Below, in pieces: positions 51,913 to 62,859 of a DNA stretch of 64,000 bases; the stretch's first letter is position 1, and the number at the start of each line of letters is the position of its first letter. The translations under genes and the position numbers were made by a program. Below the pieces are notes generated by a model. That model was given only the letters and a program-made list of their open reading frames with translations, did not search any database and was not told where the DNA came from. Source of the stretch: JAMXLG01 sp963818925 (GTDB lineage Bacteria; Vulcanimicrobiota; Vulcanimicrobiia; Vulcanimicrobiales; Vulcanimicrobiaceae); the NCBI GenBank assembly GCA_963818925.1, contig CAWFTN010000001.1, forward strand, positions 310,001 through 374,000, written 5' to 3'.

Positions 51913-53151
51913 ATGCCGTATTCCGATGCTCGGCGATATTTAATCGTGGGGAATGGCTTTGCCGGAACCACGGCCGCCGAACAACTGCGCAAACACGACA
52001 ATGCATGCGAGATCGTGCTGTTCGGGGACGAGCCGTATCCACTTTATAACCGCATCTCATTGCCTCCAATGCTGCGCAAGCAACTGCCGGAAGAGAAGGT
52101 GATGATGCGCACCATCGCTTGGCATGAAGAGCATCGAATCGATCTCAAACTCCGCACGCGCGTCGAGCACATCAATACAGCCGAGCGGACGGTGCTTTCA
52201 GAGGGCCGCGAATACCCGTTCGACGCGCTGCTAATCGCGACGGGCGGCCGCCCGAACTGCCATCCCGCGCCGGGCTGCGCCGATGCCGCGAACGTCTACA
52301 ACTTTCAGTACCTGGATGACACGCGCGCGATTTCCGAGCAGATCGACCGCTCGAAAGCGGCCGTTGCAATCGGCGGGTCGTTCATCGCCTACGAACTCGC
52401 TGAAGCATTCGCATCGCGCAAGATCGAGACGCATTGGGTCCTGCGCGGACCGCACGTGCTGCATCGCTTGCTGGACGATGTGGCGGGCGAGTTCGTCCAC
52501 GAAGCCGCGCAGAACGACGGCGTTCATATGCACTACGGTCATGAGATCGAGGAATTCGTCCGTTCGAACGGCGTCGTGACGAAGGTTCGTACGAAACAAG
52601 GCCTCGAGATCGAAGCGGATTGCTACGGTGTCGGATTCGGTCTCACGATGAACAGCGAGTTGGTGCGCGATTCGGACATCCAAATCAGTCGCAACGGCAT
52701 TCTGTGCGACGATCATCTCGAGACGAATATCAAAGGAATCTTTGCGGCCGGCGATATCGCGGATTTCTACGATCCCATTCTCGAGATGCGCTATCGTATG
52801 GGCACGTGGAACAACGCCGGCGCGCACGGGAAAGTCGTCGCGCAAAACATGATGGGCGGCAGCGAAAAATATCACGACGTACCCGAATACTCGTCGTTGC
52901 TCTTCAAAGGGCAGACGATCACGCAGTTCGGCTTGTCGCCGGATCTGCAGCCCGAACTCGACATGGTCCGGAAGATCGATCGCGAGAAGAAGTGGTACCG
53001 CGCGCTGTTCTTCTGGGAAGACCGTCTCGTCGGCGGCATCATGCTCGGTAAGGGCAATCGCGCCGGAAAGCGCAAGTACGTCGAAGCGATAAAATCGAAA
53101 GAGCGTTTTCCGAAGCGTGAATGGGAAACGATACTGGACTGGACCGCGTGA
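51913..53151 (+). CDS. FAD-dependent pyridine-nucleotide-disulfide oxidoreductase
   Basis: A 412-residue protein of the NADH:rubredoxin/nitrite-reductase-like group. The FAD motif IVGNGFAGTTAAEQL is near residue 10, the NADH motif AVAIGGSFIAYELAEAF in the middle, and the second FAD motif GIFAAGDIADF after. PYPLYNRISLPPML holds the dinucleotide-domain contact. There is no CxxC active site. It may reduce a ferredoxin or rubredoxin, but no such gene is near. ATG 51913 is preferred since MPYSDARRYLIVGNG aligns with the family. A strong terminator follows. Confidence 0.9.
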   Translation: MPYSDARRYLIVGNGFAGTTAAEQLRKHDNACEIVLFGDEPYPLYNRISLPPMLRKQLPEEKVMMRTIAWHEEHRIDLKLRTRVEHINTAERTVLSEGREYPFDALLIATGGRPNCHPAPGCADAANVYNFQYLDDTRAISEQIDRSKAAVAIGGSFIAYELAEAFASRKIETHWVLRGPHVLHRLLDDVAGEFVHEAAQNDGVHMHYGHEIEEFVRSNGVVTKVRTKQGLEIEADCYGVGFGLTMNSELVRDSDIQISRNGILCDDHLETNIKGIFAAGDIADFYDPILEMRYRMGTWNNAGAHGKVVAQNMMGGSEKYHDVPEYSSLLFKGQTITQFGLSPDLQPELDMVRKIDREKKWYRALFFWEDRLVGGIMLGKGNRAGKRKYVEAIKSKERFPKREWETILDWTA

Positions 53152-53178
53152 CATTATTGAGTGCTTGCTGAGAAATGC

Positions 53179-53215
53179 GAAGGGGCTGCTACAAGCAGCC
53201 CTTCTGTTTTTGATT
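53179..53215 (+). terminator. Rho-independent terminator after the FAD oxidoreductase
   Basis: AAGGGGCTGCT-ACA-AGCAGCCCTT stem-loop followed by CTGTTTTTGATTGTTTTTT. Confidence 0.9.
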
Positions 53216-53351
53216 GTTTTTTGGAACATTCGTTGATGCGCGTTTATCGTTGCAGCGCTACGATGAGACCGTTTCGAGCGGAGATGGATGTGCGCGATAC
53301 CGCGCAGATCCGTGCGATGGAGTCAGTACGGTCAAGAAAGGATAGTTGTCA

Positions 53352-53687
53352 ATGTTTACGCTCGGACTTACCCTTCTCATCAGCGCATCCACGATCGCCG
53401 CAACGGGCGCATCGTGTGCGCAGCCGGATACACCGGCCGTGGCGCGCGTTGAGCCTGCGATGCTTCCCCCGATTCTATTTGCATACGACCAGCACGGCAC
53501 CGCAAGACTCATCGTCACCATCGATCCGAATCTTGCACTGCCGACCAAGGTGGAACTCGTGGAGCCCAGCGGCGACGCGATTCTCGATGCCGCAGCGATG
53601 AACGTTGCCCGCGAGACCGCCTTTACGCCGGAAACGCAGTCGTGTTCGCCCGTCGGCGGCCGGTATTTCTATGACTTCGAATTCTGA
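53352..53687 (+). CDS. Small exported protein with TonB C-terminal-like domain
   Basis: A 111-residue protein from ATG 53352. An N-terminal signal or anchor (MFTLGLTLLISASTIAATGA) is followed by a TonB C-terminal-like module: ARLIVTIDPNLALPTKVELVEP, SGDAILDAAAMNVARETAFTPE and GRYFYDFEF. Such proteins occur as soluble relatives of TonB. It lacks the proline-rich linker of a real TonB, so an energy-transducer role is doubtful. A pair of cysteines (SC at the start and SC near the end) might form a disulfide in the periplasm. It is convergent with the threonine aldolase gene. Confidence 0.75.
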   Translation: MFTLGLTLLISASTIAATGASCAQPDTPAVARVEPAMLPPILFAYDQHGTARLIVTIDPNLALPTKVELVEPSGDAILDAAAMNVARETAFTPETQSCSPVGGRYFYDFEF

Positions 53688-53690
53688 CGA

Positions 53691-54725
53691 TTAACGGGCA
53701 GTCGCTTCCCGAAGCGCCACCACAAAAGCATCGATGTCGGCTTCGGTCGTCGCCCAGTGCGTCATCCAGCGCACTTCGGGCAGCGATTCGTCAAACGTGT
53801 AGAAGAAGAACCGCTCCTGTGCTCGCGCGATCGCCGAACGTTCCATCTTCGCAAAGATGGCGTTCGCGCGCACGGGGCGGGTCACTTCGATGCCGGAGAT
53901 GTCGCGCACGCCGGCGAGCAGCCGCTGCGCCATCTCGTTAGCATGTGAAGCATACGTCAACCAACGGTCGTGGGTAAGCAGCGCTTCGAATTGCGCCGCG
54001 ACGTAGCGCATCTTCGAGGCGAGTTGCATCGCCTGCTTGCGCGCGAAGGGCATCGCCTCCGCGCCGAGTTCCGGTTTGAAGAAGCAGACCGCTTCGCCGA
54101 GCATTAGGCCGTTCTTCGTGCCGCCGAACGTGAGCACGTCCACGCCGAGATCCTTCGTGATTGCGCGCGGCGTCGTTCTCAGCGCGGCCGCCGCATTTGC
54201 AATTCGCGCGCCGTCGACGTGCACCAGCAACCCGCGTTCGTGCGCAAAGCGGCAGAGCTCGCGCAGCTCGTCGGGCTCGTAGAGGTTGCCGTACTCGGTC
54301 GTCTGCGACACCGTCACGACGCGCGGTTGCGGAAAGTGTTCGTCGTGCCCGACGTGCAGGGACGGCTCGAGATCGGCGGGACGGAGCTTGCCGTCCGGAG
54401 TCGGAATCGGGATAACTTTCGAACCGGTGAAGCGTTCGAAGGCGCCGCATTCATCGGTTTGCAGATGTGCCGTCGACGGAGCCAGCACCGCTTCCCACGG
54501 CTTGATGAGACAACTCAACGCCGCCACGTTCGCGCCCGTTCCGTTGAACATGAAATAGACGCCGGTGTCGCCGCCGAAGTGCGCGCGAAAGCGTTCGATT
54601 GCGCGCGCCGTTAGCGCGTCGTGCCCGTACCCGACCGCGTCGCCGTTATTCGCATCGACGATCGCTTGCAGCATCTCGGGGGCGATCGGCGCATTGTTGT
54701 CACTTGCAAAACTTCGCTTGCTCAC
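53691..54725 (-). CDS. Low-specificity threonine aldolase-family PLP enzyme
   Basis: A 344-residue fold-type I PLP enzyme. SFASDNNAPIAPEMLQAI is the typical opening, GTGANVAAL and HLQTDECGAFE follow, and the PLP lysine is in LTFGGTKNGLMLGE. It cleaves threonine/allo-threonine to glycine and acetaldehyde in relatives. The start is GTG 54725, inside the TGA of the MBL gene (GTGA overlap). The frame up to 54854 is a shadow. It is the last gene of the SLOG-MBL-aldolase cluster. Related beta-eliminating aldolases are possible alternatives. Confidence 0.92.
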   Translation of the reverse strand: MSKRSFASDNNAPIAPEMLQAIVDANNGDAVGYGHDALTARAIERFRAHFGGDTGVYFMFNGTGANVAALSCLIKPWEAVLAPSTAHLQTDECGAFERFTGSKVIPIPTPDGKLRPADLEPSLHVGHDEHFPQPRVVTVSQTTEYGNLYEPDELRELCRFAHERGLLVHVDGARIANAAAALRTTPRAITKDLGVDVLTFGGTKNGLMLGEAVCFFKPELGAEAMPFARKQAMQLASKMRYVAAQFEALLTHDRWLTYASHANEMAQRLLAGVRDISGIEVTRPVRANAIFAKMERSAIARAQERFFFYTFDESLPEVRWMTHWATTEADIDAFVVALREATAR

Positions 54726-56080
54726 AGCGTCACGGTGATTCCGCGACGTGCGACGTCCGCCTTCCATCCGAGCGCGGTATCGGCGATCGCTGCAAGCGCT
54801 GCCGCGGATTCCGCCTCGCCGTGGACGGCGTAGAGATGCGGTTTCGAGGTGCACGTTCGCAGCCAGCGCTTGAGTTCGTCGCGGTCTGCATGACCACTGA
54901 AACCGCCTAAATGCACGATGTCGGCGCGGACCGGAAGGTTGTCGCCGTACAGCGCCACGGTATGCGCACCGTGGGTGAGAATGTATCCGAGCGTGCCGGC
55001 GCTTTGATATCCCGCGAAGACGATCGTGGCGGTCTTGTCGCTCAGATGATTGTGCAGGTGATGCAAGATGCGACCGCCCGACGCCATGCCGCTGGACGAC
55101 ACGATGATATGCGGTCCTTTGACGTGGTTGAGTTCTTTTGATTGGTCGGCCGTGACGTGAATCGTGAGGTTGCGAACGCCGAAGGGATGCTGCGGAGAAT
55201 CGTTCGGAATTGGTTTGTGCGCGTTCGGAAATGCTTCGAATGCATCGTCGACCTTCTCGGCCATCGGGCTATCGAGATGCACTGGAACGGAGGCAATCTT
55301 TGGATCGCGCGATTGCACTGTGGCAATCGCGAGCAAAATGTCTTGAGAGCGCTCGACTGCGAAGGCGGGAATCACGATCGCGCCGCCCCGGTCGATTCCC
55401 GCTGCGAGCGCGCGCTGCAAATCGTCGAGCGGGTCTGGCGGGTGCACGCGGTCTGCATACGTCGACTCGCAGATCACGTCGTCCGCCGCTCCTAACGGTT
55501 CGGGATCGAAGAGCAACGGGCGATTGTAGCGGCCGAGGTCGCCGGAGAAGATGACGCGCTTTCCGTCGAATTCGAGCGCGACGAATGCCGAACCTAAAAT
55601 GTGGCCGGCGTTGAAATACGTGGCGTTCGCGACACCCGCGACTTCGAACGTCCTATGAAGGTCGAAGGGAGCCGCGCAGTGCTTCGCACGTTCGACGTCG
55701 CGCTGATCGTAATAGACCGGCGGCGCATACGGGCGCTGGTGCTGAAAACCGCGCTCCTGTAGTTCCTGTTGTAAGTGGGCGGCATCGTCGAGCACGATGC
55801 TCATAACGGCTTGCGTCGGCGGCGTGCAATAGATCGGCCCATCGAACCCGTCGTTGACGAGACGCGGCAAATAGCCGACGTGATCGAGATGACCGTGCGT
55901 GAGAACGACCGCCGCAATCTCGTTCGCGGGAACGGGAAGCGGAACGTCGTTGAGCGTGCGCACGTCGACGACGCCTTGGAAGAGGCCGCAATCGACGAAA
56001 ATATGCTTGTTGCCGATCGTCAGCAAGTGCTTGCTGCCGGTCACCGTCCCCGCGGCGCCGACGAATGTTAATTCAGCCAC
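54722..56080 (-). CDS. MBL-fold beta-CASP ribonuclease-like protein
   Basis: A 452-residue metallo-beta-lactamase/beta-CASP protein (YSH1/CPSF73-like). The MBL motif THGHLDHVGYLP, the GHILGSAFVALEFDGK metal segment, the beta-CASP cap and the late VSSSGMASGGRI and GFSGHADRDEL motifs are all in place. Relatives are RNA endo/exonucleases involved in mRNA or tRNA processing. It overlaps the SLOG gene by 8 bases and the aldolase by 4. Confidence 0.94.
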   Translation of the reverse strand: MAELTFVGAAGTVTGSKHLLTIGNKHIFVDCGLFQGVVDVRTLNDVPLPVPANEIAAVVLTHGHLDHVGYLPRLVNDGFDGPIYCTPPTQAVMSIVLDDAAHLQQELQERGFQHQRPYAPPVYYDQRDVERAKHCAAPFDLHRTFEVAGVANATYFNAGHILGSAFVALEFDGKRVIFSGDLGRYNRPLLFDPEPLGAADDVICESTYADRVHPPDPLDDLQRALAAGIDRGGAIVIPAFAVERSQDILLAIATVQSRDPKIASVPVHLDSPMAEKVDDAFEAFPNAHKPIPNDSPQHPFGVRNLTIHVTADQSKELNHVKGPHIIVSSSGMASGGRILHHLHNHLSDKTATIVFAGYQSAGTLGYILTHGAHTVALYGDNLPVRADIVHLGGFSGHADRDELKRWLRTCTSKPHLYAVHGEAESAAALAAIADTALGWKADVARRGITVTL

Positions 56081-56690
56081 GCGTCTCCTGTGTTACCGGC
56101 GGTTTGCGCATTGGGAATTCCGCGGTGCGATTGAACGCAACCGACGACGGAATCGCCGAGCGAAGGTATAAGTCCATGCACCAGTCGACGAGCGCTTCGG
56201 GATTGTCGTCGGTGATGACGATCGAACCCGTTTCTTTGTGCACGATACCGGCAATGTGAGCGAACTCATTCGAAATGCCGCCGGAATTCGTTAGCACGCC
56301 GATCAGTTTGCCTTCGTCGTACGCGATGCAGAATTCACCGAGCGTTCCGCTGCGGCCGCCGACGAAGAGCACGAAATCCGAACTGTGAATGTTGTGCGTC
56401 TCGCGGCCCATCAATCCCGAACCGGTGAAAACCATCGTCGTATACGGCTGCAGCGGCGAACCGTAAACGTTCACGTGCTCTTCGCGGGAGAGTGCGGGCG
56501 AGACGCCGAGACTCTGTCCGCCTTCTTCGTGCGCACCGATGACGGCCGCGTGCGGCAACCCCGGACACGCGCCCGTCACGATCGTTGCCCCGCGTTCCGC
56601 GATGCGCCGCCCGAGGCGCCGGGAAAGTTCGAGTTCAGCAGCGCTAATCGGGCCGCCGGCAGAACCCATCACGCCGACCTGGATCTTCAT
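56073..56690 (-). CDS. SLOG-family (TIGR00725/LOG-like) protein
   Basis: A 205-residue Rossmann-like protein. VGVMGSAGGPISAAE is the opening, TGACPGLPHAAVIGA lies near residue 40, and FVGGRSGTLGEFCIAYDEG is the nucleotide-binding signature. Known LOG members hydrolyse cytokinin riboside monophosphate, and other members sense or hydrolyse nucleotides. I cannot choose. It is the first gene of the cluster, divergent from the M14-like gene with only 13 bp between the start codons (56690 and 56704). Confidence 0.85.
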   Translation of the reverse strand: MKIQVGVMGSAGGPISAAELELSRRLGRRIAERGATIVTGACPGLPHAAVIGAHEEGGQSLGVSPALSREEHVNVYGSPLQPYTTMVFTGSGLMGRETHNIHSSDFVLFVGGRSGTLGEFCIAYDEGKLIGVLTNSGGISNEFAHIAGIVHKETGSIVITDDNPEALVDWCMDLYLRSAIPSSVAFNRTAEFPMRKPPVTQETRG

Positions 56691-56703
56691 GGAAGCGGAG
56701 TTT

Positions 56704-57375
56704 ATGCCGGAATCCCTACCTACCTACCACGAGCTTGCGCAGCGCTGGAAAAGCCTGCGCGGCTTGCACGATGTGCGCGTTCGAGAAGTAGCCTGCGCCG
56801 GCGCGCCGCGTACGTTGCTGTGCGTCGAACTCGGCGATTCGCGACTTTCGATTCATTTGAGCGCGGGCGTTCACGGAGACGAACCGGCAGGCGTGCTCGC
56901 GTTGCCGGCGCTCATCGAGAACGAAGCGCTCGATCGCGCATTTTCGTATCGCATCTGGCCGTGCATGAATCCGACGGGATTCGACGCGCGCACGCGCCGC
57001 AGCGCGGATGGCATCGACATCAATCGAACGTTTGGGCGCGGTGGTTCATCGCCGGAAGCGCGCGCCATCGTCATGTCCAATCGCGACCGCAAATTCGTGC
57101 TGGCACTTGACTTGCATGAGGACGACGAAGCGGCTGAACCTTACTGTTATGAGTATGGCGATCGCGCGATCGGCGAGCGAATCGCGCCGGTGTGTTTGCG
57201 TCCGGATCCTCTCGAAGAGGCAGAACTCTTGGGCGGGCTCTCGCTCTCATTGCTCTTACGACGCGGTGCGGCGGACCACGTTCTGACCTGTGAAACGCCG
57301 GCGGCCGCCAAGCTCGAGCGGCGCGTCGAGACGCACGTGCGCATGGTGCAAGCGGCGATCGCGTCGGTACGATAA
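56704..57375 (+). CDS. M14-like succinylglutamate desuccinylase/aspartoacylase-family protein
   Basis: About 223 residues. Zinc ligands are in SAGVHGDEPAG (HxxE) and in LALDLHEDDE (second His). The protein is short compared with typical AstE/ASPA and lacks the C-terminal barrel lobe. NPTGFDARTRRSADGIDINR is typical of this family. Start choice: ATG 56704 (GGAG upstream) or ATG 56689, the latter overlapping the divergent gene. The substrate is unknown. The ETF-QO gene begins 64 bp downstream. Confidence 0.82.
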   Translation: MPESLPTYHELAQRWKSLRGLHDVRVREVACAGAPRTLLCVELGDSRLSIHLSAGVHGDEPAGVLALPALIENEALDRAFSYRIWPCMNPTGFDARTRRSADGIDINRTFGRGGSSPEARAIVMSNRDRKFVLALDLHEDDEAAEPYCYEYGDRAIGERIAPVCLRPDPLEEAELLGGLSLSLLLRRGAADHVLTCETPAAAKLERRVETHVRMVQAAIASVR

Positions 57376-57439
57376 GTGTCGTAGCGCTCTCAGACTTTCA
57401 TGAAATGATAGATTTTGACGTAGCTCGAAAGGGTGCGCC

Positions 57440-59101
57440 ATGGCAGCGCAGCGCGATCAACTTGAAGTCGACGTTCTTTTCGTAGGAGCCGGGCCGGCAA
57501 GTCTTGCCGGCGCAATCCGCCTCGGGCAACTCGCAAAAGCAGCGGGTCGCGAACTCGAGATTCTCGTCATCGAAAAAGCGGCGGAGATCGGCAACCACGG
57601 ACTGTCCGGACTCGTCCTCGATCCCCGCGCGATTTCCGAACTGTTGCCCGACTGGCTGGCGAACGGTGGGCCGATCGAAGCGCCGGTCGATCGCGACGAG
57701 ATGTGGCTCCTCACCAAGGGCGGGAAGATCAAAGCGCCCTTCACGCCGCCGCCGCTCAATAATCATGGTAAGTATGTTTCGTCGCTGCAACGGCTGACGA
57801 AGTGGATGGCAGCGCAGGCGGAAGAGTTCGGCATCCAAGTCTTCGGTGAATTTCCCGGACAAGAACTACTGTGGGACGGCGATCGCGTCATCGGCGTTCG
57901 CACGGGTGACAAAGGCGTCGATCACAACGGCAATCCGAAGTCGAACTACGAGCCCGGCGCCGATCTGCTCGCGAAGATCGTGATTCTCGGCGAAGGTCCG
58001 CGCGGCACGCTCGCAAAGCAGGCGATTCCACGTCTCGATCTCGATGCGGGAAAAGAGCCGATGGTCTATGCCGCGGGCGTGAAAGAGCTCTGGCAAGTTC
58101 CCGACGATCGCTTCGCCGCCGGTTCCGTGATTCACACGCTGGGCTATCCGCTTCCGCCCGAAACGTTCGGCGGCGGTTTCATCTACGGCATGAAGGACCG
58201 CGTCATCGACATCGGACACGTCACGGGACTCGATTATAAGAACCCGACGACCGATCCGCACAACGAGCTGCAACGGATGAAAGAACATCCCGAGATTCGC
58301 AAGCTGCTCGACGGCGGCAAGATGATCCGCTACGGCGCAAAGGCGATCCCCGAAGGCGGATTCTTCGCGATGATTCGTCCGTACGCCGACGGCTTGATGA
58401 TCACCGGCGACTCGGCGGGATTCCTCAACGGAATGCGCCTGAAGGGCGTGCACCTCGCGATGAAATCCGGCATGATGGCCGCGGAAACGGCGTGGGATGC
58501 GCTGCAAGCCGGCAACTATGAAGCAAAGATGCTCTCGGCGTATGAAGAACGCTTCCGTAACTCGTGGGCGTACACGGAAATGCGCAGCGCGCGCAATTTC
58601 CATCAAGGATTCGAACACGGCATGTGGGCCGGCGTCTTCAACGCAGGACTCGCGACGTTCACCGGCGGTCGCGCCTTCGGTGTCATCGACAAACTTTCGC
58701 AGAAGCCGGGCTACGAGCACATGGAAAAGGCCGGTTACAAACCCAAAGAGACGACGCGCGCGAAGATCGACAGCGTCCTGACGTTCGACAAGCTGACGGA
58801 CGTATACAATTCCGGCACGATACATGAAGAAGATCAGCCGTGTCATTTGAAAGTCGCCGATACGAACATTTGCCGCGACCGCTGCACCGTCGAGTACGGA
58901 AACCCGTGCGCGTATTTCTGCCCGGCGGCCGTGTACGAACCGCTCTTCGAGAAAAACGGCGACGGCAAAGTCGACGGCCGGTTGCAAATCAACTTCACGA
59001 ACTGCGTGCACTGTAAGACGTGCGACATCGCCGACCCGTATCAAATCATCACGTGGGTACCGCCGCAGGGTGGCGAGGGTCCGGTCTACACGGGAATGTA
59101 G
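57440..59101 (+). CDS. Electron transfer flavoprotein-ubiquinone oxidoreductase
   Basis: A 553-residue membrane-associated flavoprotein that feeds electrons from ETF into the quinone pool. N-terminal FAD motif VLFVGAGPASLAGAI, GNHGLSGLVLDPRA, quinone-domain part and the FAD motif MITGDSAGFLNGMRLKGVHL are present. The C-terminal ferredoxin-like domain carries the four cluster cysteines in CTVEYGNPCAYFCPA and NFTNCVHCKTCDI. Full-length and intact. No ETF alpha/beta genes are in the window. Confidence 0.95.
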   Translation: MAAQRDQLEVDVLFVGAGPASLAGAIRLGQLAKAAGRELEILVIEKAAEIGNHGLSGLVLDPRAISELLPDWLANGGPIEAPVDRDEMWLLTKGGKIKAPFTPPPLNNHGKYVSSLQRLTKWMAAQAEEFGIQVFGEFPGQELLWDGDRVIGVRTGDKGVDHNGNPKSNYEPGADLLAKIVILGEGPRGTLAKQAIPRLDLDAGKEPMVYAAGVKELWQVPDDRFAAGSVIHTLGYPLPPETFGGGFIYGMKDRVIDIGHVTGLDYKNPTTDPHNELQRMKEHPEIRKLLDGGKMIRYGAKAIPEGGFFAMIRPYADGLMITGDSAGFLNGMRLKGVHLAMKSGMMAAETAWDALQAGNYEAKMLSAYEERFRNSWAYTEMRSARNFHQGFEHGMWAGVFNAGLATFTGGRAFGVIDKLSQKPGYEHMEKAGYKPKETTRAKIDSVLTFDKLTDVYNSGTIHEEDQPCHLKVADTNICRDRCTVEYGNPCAYFCPAAVYEPLFEKNGDGKVDGRLQINFTNCVHCKTCDIADPYQIITWVPPQGGEGPVYTGM

Positions 59102-59104
59102 AAT

Positions 59105-59757
59105 CTATCCCGACGGGAAGATGTTGACCGCTCTCGCGGCGACGATGGCAAGCGTCGCGAGCGAGATTGCCGCCTGAAGCACGAGCAATCCACGAATCCG
59201 CGTGGAAGCGGTCAGCGTATCGGTCGCGCTAAACGCGGTCGACGTGCTGAACGCGACATACACGTAGTCGGCGAATTTCGGGTAAAATACAGCGGCTTCT
59301 TCCGCGTTCACTTGCATTTCCGGGAAAATCAAATCGCGAGGCAGCTCGTTCTCTTTTCGCCCTTCGGGTCCACCGCCGTCCATGGCCCAATAGGCGAGCG
59401 CGAAAAACAGCAAGTTGCTGACCCATAAATAGACTGCCGAGATGAGCAATCGCTGCCCGTCCAGTCCGGATGGAACGAGCATTTTGCTGATCAAGAAGGT
59501 CAAGCCGATGATGTTCATGGCGAAGCCGCTCGCGCAGAAGGCAACGATCGCCGCCGCTTGAACGGCACGTCTGCCGCGCATCGTCGCGATGACGTAGATC
59601 GCGACGACGATCGCCTCGACGATCGTAAAGATCAGCGAGAGTTCTTGCGGAAGAACGCGATATCTACGCTGACCTGAATACGTAAGAACCGGCGGCAAGA
59701 TCACGAGAAGGAAGACCAGCACAACCGGCCACGGCATTCGTGAAACAGCCGCCCGCT

Positions 59758-59761
<4 letters not shown>
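59105..59761 (-). CDS. Multi-pass membrane protein (DUF1345-like)
   Basis: About 218 residues with five or six TM segments (PWPVVLVFLLVILPPVL, LIFTIVEAIVVAIYVIAT, IVAFCASGFAMNIIGLTF, LISAVYLWVSNLLFFALAYW, LLVLQAAISLATLAIVAA). The C-terminal VAFSTSTAFSATDTLTASTR resembles the ion-channel-like end of DUF1345 proteins. The start is GTG 59761, which overlaps the stop of the GH63-like pseudogene (GTGA). It belongs with that gene in one leftward unit. Confidence 0.72.
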
Positions 59762-61427
<1,666 letters not shown>

Positions 61428-61510
61428 ACGAATAGTATGGCAAGTCCTTTGCATCGGTCCGTATCCCAAGAGCGCAGGCCCGCGCGCAAGCGGGGTGCTA
61501 ATGTATCGGC

Positions 61511-62656
61511 ATGAGACTCTCCGGGGACGTTGCCATCATTGGGGCGGGCTTGATCGGCCTCGCAATTGCGCACGAATTGGCACAGCGCGGCGCAACGGTT
61601 CGCGTCTTTGAACGCGATTTGCCCGGGCGCGCCGCATCGTGGGCTGGAGCAGGAATGCTTGCGCCTTACACGGAGCGGATGACCGACGATGCGCTCGCGA
61701 GTCTCTGTGCGGAGTCACTCGCGCTCTACGCGCACTTCGTCCAATCGATTGAAGCGGCGAGCGGTGTCGGCGTTCATCTTCACGTCGACGGAATCGTGAA
61801 CGCCGCATTCGACGACACGCGCATGGAAGAGTTGCGCGAGCACGCGGAGCGCCTCAGAGCGCGCGGCGTTGCATGCGAGCTGCTCGAGCGTTCCGATGCG
61901 ATGCTCGCCGAGCCGTCGCTCGGACGTCACATCCGCGGCGCGATCGTCGTCGAAGGCGAAGGCGCCGTCGACAATCGTCGTTTAGGACGAGCGCTTACGG
62001 CCGCGTGTGAATCCGCCGGCGTGTCGATCGTACGAGACGCGCGCGACGTCGCAATCGAAACCGACGCACGTCGCGTGCTCGGCGTACGCAGTAATATGGG
62101 ATTCGCTGCAGCCTCACATGTGATCGTCGCGGCCGGTGCCTGGAGCGGATCGATACCCGGTGTGCCGGCTGCATGTCAACCGCCGCTCGAGCCGATCAAA
62201 GGCCAGATGCTCGCGCTTGCGATACCGCGTGGTTTCTTGAAGCGGACCACCTGGGTGCCCGGCGCGTATCTCGTTCCTCGCGACGACGGACGGTTGCTCG
62301 TCGGAGCGACCGTGGAACGTGCCGGTTTCGATCAGCGGGTCACTGCGGACGGTTTGCGTTCGCTGCTTGACGCTGTTTTGAATGCGGCACCGGCGCTCGG
62401 AAATTTCGCCGTGACGGAAACGTGGTCGGGGCTGCGACCCGGAACGCCCGATGAGCGGCCCATTCTCGGACCCACTGCCGTCGAGGGTTTGATTTTAGCG
62501 ACCGGGCACTACCGCAACGGCATTCTATTGACGCCCGTTACGGCGCGCTTGATTGCAGATTTTGTCGTACGCGGTGAGGCGTCCGCGCTCGAACCGTGGC
62601 TGCTCGCTCGGTTTGAAAAAGAAGGCGCCGCGGCGAAGCGAATGTCGAAACCGTGA
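61511..62656 (+). CDS. thiO: Glycine oxidase ThiO
   Basis: A 381-residue D-amino-acid-oxidase-fold flavoenzyme that makes iminoglycine (dehydroglycine) for the thiazole of thiamine. The FAD motif VAIIGAGLIGLAIAHELAQRG, ASWAGAGMLAPY, the EPIKGQMLAL segment and the C-terminal WSGLRPGTPDERPILGPT with GHYRNGILLTP are diagnostic. It is the first gene of the thiO-thiS-thiG-rhodanese operon and overlaps thiS by 4 bases (GTGA). I saw no TPP-riboswitch-like sequence in the 67-bp gap upstream. Confidence 0.95.
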   Translation: MRLSGDVAIIGAGLIGLAIAHELAQRGATVRVFERDLPGRAASWAGAGMLAPYTERMTDDALASLCAESLALYAHFVQSIEAASGVGVHLHVDGIVNAAFDDTRMEELREHAERLRARGVACELLERSDAMLAEPSLGRHIRGAIVVEGEGAVDNRRLGRALTAACESAGVSIVRDARDVAIETDARRVLGVRSNMGFAAASHVIVAAGAWSGSIPGVPAACQPPLEPIKGQMLALAIPRGFLKRTTWVPGAYLVPRDDGRLLVGATVERAGFDQRVTADGLRSLLDAVLNAAPALGNFAVTETWSGLRPGTPDERPILGPTAVEGLILATGHYRNGILLTPVTARLIADFVVRGEASALEPWLLARFEKEGAAAKRMSKP

Positions 62657-62853
62657 AGGCGACGATCAACGGCGAGATATGCGATCTTCCTGAGGGAATC
62701 ACGGTTGCGACGCTCCTAAAAGACCTCGGTGCCCCGCGTTCCGGCATCGCCGTTGCACGAAACGACCGGGTCGTTCGGCGCGCCGAATACGACAGGCAGC
62801 AAATCGCCGACGGCGACACGATCGAGATCATCAAGGCCGTTGCCGGCGGATAG
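62653..62853 (+). CDS. thiS: Sulfur carrier protein ThiS
   Basis: A 66-residue ubiquitin-like sulfur carrier ending in the required Gly-Gly (KAVAGG), which is adenylated and then thiocarboxylated. VATLLKDLGAPRSGIAVARN and the IADGDTIEIIKAV strand are typical. The start is GTG 62653, overlapping the thiO stop. ThiF is not in the window. The rhodanese gene downstream could supply the sulfur. Confidence 0.95.
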   Translation: MKATINGEICDLPEGITVATLLKDLGAPRSGIAVARNDRVVRRAEYDRQQIADGDTIEIIKAVAGG

Positions 62854-62859
62854 GAACCT

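Noticed and set aside
61444..61510. TPP riboswitch before thiO
   Set aside because: The 67-bp gap lacks the conserved CTGAGA-type core and is too short.
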